Both the position numbers and the translations under genes were made by a program. The notes under the pieces are model-generated. The model searched no databases. It was not told the origin of the DNA and worked only from the letters and a program-made list of their open reading frames with translations. Below are positions 26,603 to 33,518 of a DNA stretch of 64,000 nucleotides, one piece after another (within the stretch, counting starts at the first letter, position 1; every line of letters starts with the position of its first letter). The stretch comes from Pseudoalteromonas sp. EB27 (GTDB taxonomy: Bacteria > Pseudomonadota > Gammaproteobacteria > Enterobacterales > Alteromonadaceae), in contig NZ_MTQD01000009.1 in the NCBI RefSeq assembly GCF_001974875.1, positions 124,001 to 188,000 on the forward strand. Direction: 5' to 3'.

Positions 26603-27688
26603 ATGAAAATATTGTTAGTTGAAGATGAAGCTAGTTGTATAGATGATTTTAAATCAACTTTAAAAAGGTATAATCATCAAAATCATAAGAGTATTCAGTA
26701 CGAAATAGCTAGAAATGTCGAAGAAGCGGACTCAATGTTAAATAGCTCATTTGATGGAGCCATAGTCGATTTGAAACTTGAGTCAAAAGTGACAGGTGGT
26801 AATCAAGTAATAAGAAATATACAGGAAAATTTTAGAATACCTATTGTTGTTTTTACAGGTACGCCAAGTAACTTAGACCAGGAAGTAAATCCATTACTTG
26901 GCTTATATTTGCGAGATCGTGGATATGACGATGTTTTAAACTTTTTAGTTGAAATATACAATACAGGTTTAACCCAAATCCTTGGAGGGAGAGGTCTTTT
27001 TGAAAAGGCGATGAATGAAGTTTTTTGGACTAATATCCCACAAGCTATTGAGCATTTTCAAAAAAATTGTAATCCTGAAATAAGTCAGGTGCAATTATTG
27101 CGATTTACCTTAGCTCATATGTACGAACATATTGATCTTGATTTTGGAAGTATTAGTAACACAGCGGAAACATATATTTATCCTGTTAATGATAAAGTAT
27201 TGCAAGGAGGCGCCTTAGTCCAAGAGATTAAATCTAAAGAGTTTTATATTTTATTGACGCCCGCTTGTGATTTAGCTAATAGCAAGGCTGAATTTTTACA
27301 GTTAGCTAAAATCGAGCCGGTTAAAACATTACGCGAAGTAACTCAGTTGCTACCCTCCGATTCTAAAGAGCTAAGCAAATCACAACAAAGTCGAATAAAT
27401 AGTAAAATTACAAATATTGTTAGGAATAAAATAGCTCGATATCATTATTTACCAAAATTCGGTGCTGTTGAGTATGACAGTGTTGTTGATTTTCAAAATA
27501 TAAGTTCGCTTAGTTTAGAGCAGTATTCCAAAACTTTTAGAGTATTAGGCGGAGTATCTAGTTATTTCTACAAAGACTTATTAAGTCGTTTTTCTGGTTT
27601 GTACTCAAGGCAAGGTTCTCCAGACTATGATTTTACTTTAGAAGAAAGTAAAGTTTTATTAGAACTTATGGAAGGATTAACTCCATAA
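26603..27688 (+). CDS. Receiver-domain effector protein
   Basis: 361 residues from ATG 26603, one base after the kinase stop. The receiver domain (residues 1-125) has the acidic pair E7-D8, phosphoacceptor D56 in IVDLKLES and T86 in VFTGT. The usual conserved lysine after strand 5 is not obvious. The remaining ~235 residues are not a DNA-binding output domain that I recognise. They carry a conserved-looking FYILLTPACDLANSK segment and a C-terminal helical part. Its 3' end overlaps the convergent methyltransferase gene by 23 bases. Confidence 0.85.
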   Translation: MKILLVEDEASCIDDFKSTLKRYNHQNHKSIQYEIARNVEEADSMLNSSFDGAIVDLKLESKVTGGNQVIRNIQENFRIPIVVFTGTPSNLDQEVNPLLGLYLRDRGYDDVLNFLVEIYNTGLTQILGGRGLFEKAMNEVFWTNIPQAIEHFQKNCNPEISQVQLLRFTLAHMYEHIDLDFGSISNTAETYIYPVNDKVLQGGALVQEIKSKEFYILLTPACDLANSKAEFLQLAKIEPVKTLREVTQLLPSDSKELSKSQQSRINSKITNIVRNKIARYHYLPKFGAVEYDSVVDFQNISSLSLEQYSKTFRVLGGVSSYFYKDLLSRFSGLYSRQGSPDYDFTLEESKVLLELMEGLTP

Positions 27689-29204
27689 TAATCTTACCTA
27701 TCTGCTGTGCCAAATAAGGCGGCACAGCGTTCCCTACCTGCACATATTGATTCGTTCTCGTACCTTCGAAAATATAATTATCAGGAAATGTTTGCAAGCG
27801 TGCGGCTTCACGTACGCTTAAACTTCTGCATTGCTGTGGATCATAATGTACAAAGTAATGCCCATCTTTTGATATATGACTCGTGACTGTCGTAGCGTAT
27901 TTATTAGCAACTTGAACCCTAAATCGATCTGAATGCGTACCAGTATCCCAATTAGCGTGGGCCGGGGCTAGTTCTTCTGGGAAATGACGAGACTTAGGTG
28001 ATAAACCTTGAATTTGTGCGTATGCAGCACAGAATGAGTAACGTAGTAAGTCATCAACCATATGTCCTCTGGTTTCATGATTTAGCACCACGTTTAAGTT
28101 AGGGTCTATATACCAAGTTTTTAGTGGCTCTGGCATGATGGGGGTTTTGCCGCTTAATGCATTTTCTGTTCTAGACAACCCGATTTTTGGTTCGAGGTTT
28201 AGGCTATTTGCTGATTCCGGGTCAAATTGTTTTTTCAGAATTCGCTTTAACTTAGCTGCATTTTTAGTAACAGCTGTTTCCCAATCTTTTACGTTATCTT
28301 TTTGTTTTGAAAAGCCGCTGCGTAAATTTGGTAAGTCACTAATAGCTTGTTCTACGGTAATTTGGTGTTCGCATAGTTTTAGTATTTCTGGGGGGGCTTT
28401 AATATCCTCACGTACACCAAGTAAAATTACACGATGCCTAGCTTGAGGTATACCGTATTGCTCACAACGAATTAAAAAATCAGCTGTATCTTTGTATTGT
28501 GGGTCTTCTGGATTCTCCGCATCAACTACTAATGAGTATATTTTATATTTTGGAATTTTTTTATGCTTTGTTACTGAACCAGGACTACGCAAGTCTTCCA
28601 GTATTTGTGGAAACATTACTTGGCCATTTACTTTTGCCGTAAGTATTCCTCTTACATTTTCCATCACAAAAATATCAGGCTTCGCTAGACAGATTACTTC
28701 TAAGTATTCTTTATATAAAAAATGGCGAGTATCTTCTTCTGCAACGTAACTTTTATTACCAGCATTTCGAGAACGTCCTGCAAGTGAATAAGCTTGGCAT
28801 GGAGGCCCACCAATTAGTAATTTTGGCCCTTTATGCTCTTTTACAAGATCTTTAATACGCTTATGAATAAGCTTATTATCTTTGCCAAGCTCTTTAGCAC
28901 CATTGAGAGTTTCTTGATTGGCTTCTGTTGCAATATCGGGGTGAAGTGCAAACAACTCATCTCTTGTAATTTTTCCGTGCAGATAATTATAATAATTATT
29001 TAATGGCTGTGATCTTTTTTTAAGTGAGCGAAAGAAGGCACGAGTAGTAAGAGTTTTATGGGCATGGAAATCTTTCTCAACAGAAATACCTATTTGAAAA
29101 GGTGATTTTCCATCGGAAGTTTGGGCTGCTGAAATCCCTTCGCCAAGACCACCCGGGCCTGCGAATAAATCTATAACAAGAATTTCACCGTTTTCCATAA
29201 CCAA
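27666..29204 (-). CDS. C5 cytosine DNA methyltransferase (Dcm family)
   Basis: 512 residues with all main motifs: I (IDLFAGPGGLGEG), IV (IGGPPCQAYS, catalytic C136), VI (VMENVRG), VIII (QARHRVILLG), IX (AARLQTFPDNYIF) and X (QVGNAVPP). About 70 extra residues sit between motifs I and IV. It is the only intact DNA methyltransferase in the island and should give self-protection for module 2 and perhaps module 1. It is transcribed towards the module 2 operon and overlaps its last gene by 23 bases. A second ATG, six bases in, could also serve as start. Confidence 0.95.
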   Translation of the reverse strand: MVMENGEILVIDLFAGPGGLGEGISAAQTSDGKSPFQIGISVEKDFHAHKTLTTRAFFRSLKKRSQPLNNYYNYLHGKITRDELFALHPDIATEANQETLNGAKELGKDNKLIHKRIKDLVKEHKGPKLLIGGPPCQAYSLAGRSRNAGNKSYVAEEDTRHFLYKEYLEVICLAKPDIFVMENVRGILTAKVNGQVMFPQILEDLRSPGSVTKHKKIPKYKIYSLVVDAENPEDPQYKDTADFLIRCEQYGIPQARHRVILLGVREDIKAPPEILKLCEHQITVEQAISDLPNLRSGFSKQKDNVKDWETAVTKNAAKLKRILKKQFDPESANSLNLEPKIGLSRTENALSGKTPIMPEPLKTWYIDPNLNVVLNHETRGHMVDDLLRYSFCAAYAQIQGLSPKSRHFPEELAPAHANWDTGTHSDRFRVQVANKYATTVTSHISKDGHYFVHYDPQQCRSLSVREAARLQTFPDNYIFEGTRTNQYVQVGNAVPPYLAQQIGKIIMELILP

Positions 29205-29343
29205 CTAAACAACTACAAAATAATAAGACGATGAATCATACCAGGCCTTATTTATCCTATAAAGTTTTATATAGGATAAATTGAGCGACCGACCAAAATA
29301 ACAGCTAATAATTGGAAATTAAAGACTGCTGCTAAGAAAACCT

Positions 29344-29560
29344 CCCCGTGATCACACCCGAAATTAAATGAATGATGAGTAATTAACAGCATGGATGCTG
29401 TTAAAAGCGTAGCTTGGCCATGGATGGCCTATTTACGCTAGTTACGTTCATATCATTAATTTAAATTGAGGAGATAGTGTGATCCTTGGGGCGCCGTGGG
29501 GTTCCAAGGGCGGTCGGCGGTATCCGCCCCTTGGTTGCCATCGCCAACGCGATATAAGTA
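29344..29560 (-). repeat. Structured repeat R3, inverted
   Basis: The reverse of R1: CCCCGTGATCACACC, CAGCATGGATGCTG, GGCCATGGATGGCC, then GTGTGATCC, GGTTCCAAGG and TTGCCATCGCCAACGCGATA. With R1 it brackets both modules as inverted repeats. No gene is present in 29205-30446; that stretch is R3, R4, R5 and three REPs (near 29570, 29870 and 30298). Confidence 0.88.
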
Positions 29561-29654
29561 GATTACTTTAAAGCTTCGCTTTTCGCGCAAGTAAGCTGAG
29601 CGCCTTCAGTAAATTTTAAGGCCGCTGCTCAGACATTTCCCCCTTCAACTTCAC

Positions 29655-29850
29655 CTGCAAACACATAATTAATGAGTAATTACCTCGCATGGATTCGAGG
29701 AAAGCGATGCTTGCAAATGGATGTGCGTTCATCGCGTTTACGTTCATATTAATTTAGTGTTTAAAGATAAGTGAAATTGAGGGGCGTCGTGGGGTTCCAA
29801 GGGACGGTCGACGGTATCCGCTCCTTGGTTGCCATCGCCAATGCGATATT
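29655..29850 (-). repeat. Structured repeat R4, diverged copy
   Basis: It shares TTAATGAGTAATTA, GTTTACGTTCATATTAATTT, CGTGGGGTTCCAAGG and TTGCCATCGCCAATGCGATA with R3, but the outer GATCACAC arms are lost. Its central hairpin is different (CCTCGCATGGATTCGAGG). The boundaries are approximate. Confidence 0.7.
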
Positions 29851-29933
29851 AAGTAAATTATTTTAAAAGCTTCGCTTTTCGCGCGAGCAAGCTTTGCGCC
29901 TACAGCCAATTTTAAGAACGCTGCTAAGAAAGT

Positions 29934-30283
29934 TCCCCCGTGATCACACCCTAAATTAAATTAATGATGAGTAATTAACAGCATGGCGGAATTTTGTTCC
30001 CGACAAATTCCAAGTACCTAAATCCCTTTAGGCAATGCTGTTAAAAGCGTAGCTTGGCTATGGATGGCCTATCTACGCTGGTTACGTTCATATTATTAAT
30101 TTAAATTGAGAAAATAGTGTGATCCTCGGTGCGCAGTGGGTGACGAATGACCAAAGCGTAGCTTTGCAGCTTGAGGAAGTGGAAGCATGGATGCTGACAG
30201 GAACCCGGCTTCAGGGATGAATTATTAGCAGCAGAGCTTATTTGAAGAAAACCGCCCCTTAGTTGCAATCGCCAACGCGATAT
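29934..30283 (-). repeat. Structured repeat R5, long form
   Basis: An R3-like element with two additions. A ~45 bp double hairpin (GGAATTTTGT/ACAAATTCC, then CCTAAA/TTTAGG) sits in the loop of the CAGCAT...ATGCTG palindrome. A ~115 bp segment including AGCATGGATGCTGACAGGAA lies before the CGCCAACGCGATATT end. R6 carries the same additions. Confidence 0.87.
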
Positions 30284-30446
30284 TTGTAAATTATTTTAAA
30301 AGCTTCGCTTTTCGCGCGAGCAAGCTCAGCGCCTACGGTGAATCATCAACCTTGAGTAAATAGCTATGTTTATACCTTGTAAACGCAATACTTGTTGGCG
30401 TTTAAGAGGTGCGCTTATTAGATTATGGGTATGCATTAATGTGTAA

Positions 30447-30788
30447 CTAGTCAGAAAAATAAGAAACAATACACATACACATCATCATCCCTGTAACTGA
30501 AATTAAGTGGATCATGCCTATTGTTTTATCAACGGGACGTGCGTATTTGGCTACAAAACGACCATCAAACATCGGAGTTGGAATGCGGGAGCGTTCAAAA
30601 AACATCGCAAATACATAAAATGAAACACTAGCGCCAATGCCTTTATCCCAATTTGGGGGAAGTACACCATCCTTTTTCATATTTTTATTAATATGTTTAA
30701 CAGAAATTCTTGAAAACAATATGCCAGAGGCAAAGGTACCTATCATAAATACGATAAGAGAATACCCAGCAAAATGAGCTGCGGGCAT
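30447..30788 (-). CDS. Small membrane protein, unrecognised
   Basis: 113 residues with three hydrophobic segments: about 6-25 (AGYSLIVFMIGTFASGILF), a weaker one near 52-62 (SFYVFAMFF), and about 90-110 (MIHLISVTGMMMCMCIVSYF). A basic loop KHINKNMKKDG lies between. Its ATG follows the TAG of the upstream gene with no gap, so it is translationally coupled to the HTH/membrane protein. I cannot name a family. The pair sits between direct copies R5 and R6. Confidence 0.75.
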   Translation of the reverse strand: MPAAHFAGYSLIVFMIGTFASGILFSRISVKHINKNMKKDGVLPPNWDKGIGASVSFYVFAMFFERSRIPTPMFDGRFVAKYARPVDKTIGMIHLISVTGMMMCMCIVSYFSD

Positions 30789-31259
30789 CTAAAATACCCC
30801 TTCAAATATAGGTTTTCTGTCGTATATGTTTTCAGAGGTTTTTTTCATAAATTTGCTCATTTCATTACTCGCTGCAAAACCAACATATAGCCCTACACCT
30901 AACGCAATAACCCACCTATATGGAGTTAACATAAGTAAAGAACTTAAAGCTGTTGTTGTAATTGTTCCGACATAAATACCAGTTGCAGTATTTGCTTTTA
31001 AATTATTGGCACTTAAATACTTTTGAAAGCCTTGAGGAAGAGACACTTTTTGCTCTTTGGCTTGCATATCTTGTAGTAAGTTGTGAAATATCACTTGTTC
31101 ATCCTTGATTTCAAAATAATAAAAGTACGTACGACCGCGCTTTTCAAACTTAAGCTCACCACGTTCACGTCGATGCATTAACTTACAGTCTGATATTTTT
31201 AAGAGCTTCATAGTTTCTTTACTTGAAAACCACTCACCTTGTTGTTTTTGGTTAGCCAT
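30789..31259 (-). CDS. HTH-domain protein with membrane segments
   Basis: 156 residues. Residues 10-48 look like a winged or MerR-like helix-turn-helix of the excisionase type (WFSSKETMKLLKISDCKL... GRTYFYYF). About 95-135 hold two hydrophobic helices (TGIYVGTITTTALSSLLML and WVIALGVGLYVGFAA). A cytoplasmic DNA-binding head tethered to the membrane is unusual for so small a protein. It is coupled to the membrane gene that follows. A membrane-responsive regulator or a defence-linked pair are both possible. Confidence 0.75.
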   Translation of the reverse strand: MANQKQQGEWFSSKETMKLLKISDCKLMHRRERGELKFEKRGRTYFYYFEIKDEQVIFHNLLQDMQAKEQKVSLPQGFQKYLSANNLKANTATGIYVGTITTTALSSLLMLTPYRWVIALGVGLYVGFAASNEMSKFMKKTSENIYDRKPIFEGVF

Positions 31260-31344
31260 TTAAGTTACTCAAATTATGTATAAATTTAATATACCTAACT
31301 CTAAGTACATCGACAAATTTAGCTTAAACGCGACAGCTAAGACA

Positions 31345-31696
31345 CCCCCCCGTGATCACATCCGAAATTTAATTAATGATGAGTAATTAACAGCATGGCG
31401 GAATTTTGTTCCCGACAAATTCCAAGTACCTAAATCCCTTTAGGCAATGCTGTTAAAAGCGTAGCTTGGCCATGGATGGCCTATCTACGCTGGTTACGTT
31501 CATATCTTTAATTTGAATTGAGGAAATAATGTGATCCTCGGCGCGCCGTGGGTGACGAATGACCAAAGCGTAGCTTTGCAGCTTGAGGAAGTGGAAGCAT
31601 GGATGCTGACAGGAACCCGGCTTCAGGGATGAATTATTAGCAGCAGAGCTTATTTGAAGAAGACCGCCCCTTGGTTGCCATCGCCAACGCGATATT
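31345..31696 (-). repeat. Structured repeat R6, long form
   Basis: Nearly identical to R5, with the same double-hairpin insertion at the same place and the same AGCTTGAGGAAGTGGAAGCA segment. R5 and R6 are direct repeats bracketing the two genes at 30447-31259. Confidence 0.88.
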
Positions 31697-31698
31697 TG

Positions 31699-31834
31699 TA
31701 AATTATTTTAAAAGCTACGCTTTTCGCGCGAGCAAGCTGAGCGCCTACAGGTGTTTGGGTGAGCTTTGTAGCGTTAATTGGGGTAATGAGCTCGTTACTA
31801 AAGAGAAAGCGCGATGTAAAATCGCACCTACAAA
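31699..31834 (-). repeat. REP units before the NERD gene
   Basis: An inverted REP (AAGCTACGCTTTTCGCGCGA... GCGCCTAC) is followed by a GTGTTTGGGTGAGCTTTGTA segment and GCGCGATGTAAAATCGCACC-TAC. The same order is duplicated at 35145-35375. Confidence 0.8.
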
Positions 31835-31836
31835 TG

Positions 31837-32841
31837 CTAAAGCTTAATAGGCGTACTTATCTCACAATCTTTGCACACTAAAGAATAACTTTCTTTGCGT
31901 TTGCTTGTTTTAGTATTAGTGCTTGAGCACTTAGGGCATGGTGATTTCATTGGTGTATTTGCACTGCAATTACCGCATTTTACAAAGTAGCCATAGCGCC
32001 CAGAAAGAGGTTGCAAATTGGTCGCGCTATTACATTGCTTACAAGCTAATGTTATCTCTTTGATTAGGTCACTTTTAGGTTTTACTTGTTCAGTATTGGT
32101 TTGCTCAGACGCTATTAAAGCCTCATCGTAAACAGGTTCTGATTCGCTTATCTCTGCAGGTACATATGAAGGCTCTTGTAAGTTAGGCGATATATTTTGC
32201 TCTAAAATAAACTGACAAATTTTATCGAGTGTTTCTTCACTGAACCATGGCCGAACGTTTGTTGTAAAAAGGTGAAGTGCATTAGGCTTAGATGCTGGAA
32301 GCTTCATTATTTCGAGTAATTTATCAGTTATAAATTCTGATTTAACTAATCTCTCTTCAATTGTTTTTGGTGTGTTTTCTCGATTGATAATGGCGTTACT
32401 CGATATGGCACAAATACTATGCCACTCTCTGCCACCAAAACCCTGTTGCAGTTTGCCAAATAATTTAGTGAGTAGGTTTGGTGCATTGTCGCGCATTAGG
32501 CTTTTTAATAGTTCTAGTTGTAATTCAACCTGTTTTATTGGCGATGGCATACCTTGCCAGTTGCCGCGATAACTGCGACTCCATTCTTGATGCTCATTAA
32601 TCGTTACTTCCCCTGTAATGCTTTTAGATTCGATGAGAATAAAGCCATAGGTGTATGCGATTAGATGGTCTATTTGTGCGGTTTCGCCATTGTGTTTAAA
32701 TTTCACATCGTTAAACACAAATACCTGACCATGATCTTTAAAGGCGCGGCGTAAATAAAAGGCAACGTCAAGTTCTTGCTTTTGACCTGCTTGTATTTTA
32801 GCTGAGTTGCTGTTGATGAGGGTTTTATCTTTTAGAATCAT
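31837..32841 (-). CDS. NERD-domain nuclease-related protein with zinc ribbons
   Basis: 334 residues from ATG 32841 (AAAGGA seven bases upstream; the TTG at 32856 overlaps that site). Residues 15-130 are a NERD domain, a PD-(D/E)XK-related fold: GQKQELDVAFYL, then D in AQIDHLIAY and E-S-K in ILIESKSITGEV. The C-terminus has three CxxC-type zinc-ribbon pairs (CKQCNS, CGNCS, CPKCSS, CKDCE), as in topoisomerase I tails. The function is probably DNA processing or defence. It stands alone in the repeat-rich part of the island. Confidence 0.87.
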   Translation of the reverse strand: MILKDKTLINSNSAKIQAGQKQELDVAFYLRRAFKDHGQVFVFNDVKFKHNGETAQIDHLIAYTYGFILIESKSITGEVTINEHQEWSRSYRGNWQGMPSPIKQVELQLELLKSLMRDNAPNLLTKLFGKLQQGFGGREWHSICAISSNAIINRENTPKTIEERLVKSEFITDKLLEIMKLPASKPNALHLFTTNVRPWFSEETLDKICQFILEQNISPNLQEPSYVPAEISESEPVYDEALIASEQTNTEQVKPKSDLIKEITLACKQCNSATNLQPLSGRYGYFVKCGNCSANTPMKSPCPKCSSTNTKTSKRKESYSLVCKDCEISTPIKL

Positions 32842-33015
32842 GAGGCGTCCTTTCAATCATGTATATGCTTAGAATATCATTGAAGTACCGAATAGGAATA
32901 CTGCTTAAGTTCAAAAAACGCGAGATAAACTCCCGCCTACAATTTAAAAGCCGCGAGCAAGCTGGGCGCCTACAGGTGTTGAGCTTGGCTATTAAGCTCA
33001 AAATGTCATTAACTT

Positions 33016-33045
33016 CCCATAAGTAACTTAAGTTTTACTTATGGG
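33016..33045. promoter_or_regulatory. Operator-like inverted repeat, distal hip site
   Basis: CCCATAAGTAA (33016-33026) and TTACTTATGGG (33035-33045) are perfect inverted arms sharing the AAGTAA core with the next site. It is a likely HipB binding site. Confidence 0.65.
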
Positions 33046-33057
33046 GCTGGGTTTTAT

Positions 33058-33101
33058 TTTACTGCCTATAAGTAAATTATGGTTTACTTATAGGCAGTAA
33101 A
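33058..33101. promoter_or_regulatory. 19 bp perfect inverted repeat, hip operator
   Basis: TTTACTGCCTATAAGTAAA (33058-33076) and its exact complement (33083-33101) are separated by six bases. With the site at 33016 and the promoter palindrome, it makes a multi-site operator region for HipB autoregulation. Confidence 0.75.
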
Positions 33102-33131
33102 TATACGTTCAAACTTAAAAGTAAGTTATAT

Positions 33132-33159
33132 TTGACTTTTGGGTAGGCTACCCTAAAAT
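33132..33159 (+). promoter_or_regulatory. Predicted hipBA promoter with spacer palindrome
   Basis: TTGACT (33132-33137), a 16-base spacer and TAAAAT (33154-33159). The palindrome GGGTAGGCTACCC (33141-33153) fills most of the spacer, a position where a bound repressor would block RNA polymerase. No good ribosome-binding site precedes hipB. Confidence 0.6.
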
Positions 33160-33191
33160 AAATTGTATAAGTAAACTATAGTTGACCTTTA

Positions 33192-33518
33192 ATGAGTGAA
33201 TTACCAGCAAAAAAAACACTTGGAAGAGTTGTTAAACGCACTGAAATGCCTGATCTATCAAAGCCGTTTTCGTCGGTGCGACTCGCTAAAGCGATTACTT
33301 CAAAGCGAACAGGCATGAAGCTTACGCTGGTTGATGTATCGCAAGCACTTAATATTTCAAAGCCTACGCTGATAAAAATAGAAAAAGGTGATGTGAATGT
33401 GCAGTTTTTTAATGTACTCAAAGTGATGGAATACTTGGGGTTGTCGTTTAGCCTTGTCAGTGATGACGAGTCGCACCACAATAACAAGGATGAGGTGAGC
33501 GATGAGCAGTGGTATTAA
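33192..33518 (+). CDS. hipB: HipB-type antitoxin, HTH regulator
   Basis: 108 residues with an XRE-type helix-turn-helix (LTLVDVSQALNISKPTLIKIEKGD). A longer N-terminus precedes it, and a short acidic C-terminal tail (SDDESHHNNKDE) follows. In HipBA systems it binds operators and neutralises the kinase HipA. Its last 17 bases overlap hipA. The operator array and promoter lie immediately upstream, so the operon is likely autoregulated. Confidence 0.9.
   Translation: MSELPAKKTLGRVVKRTEMPDLSKPFSSVRLAKAITSKRTGMKLTLVDVSQALNISKPTLIKIEKGDVNVQFFNVLKVMEYLGLSFSLVSDDESHHNNKDEVSDEQWY

Noticed and set aside
24451-27688. Module 2 as the named Detocs two-component defence system
   Set aside because: Detocs, as I know it, lacks a C5 methyltransferase and this nuclease, and the kinase here has an extra Hsp90/MORC-like ATPase. 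I therefore do not use that name.
29205-30446. A gene in the 1.2 kb gap between the methyltransferase and the membrane gene
   Set aside because: The whole stretch is accounted for by R3, R4, R5 and REPs; no frame with a plausible start and codon use was found.
14452-31696. Repeats R1-R6 as integron attC sites
   Set aside because: No tyrosine integrase gene or attC core sites (RYYYAAC with its complement) were seen; the palindromes do not fit the attC layout, and modules are multi-gene operons.
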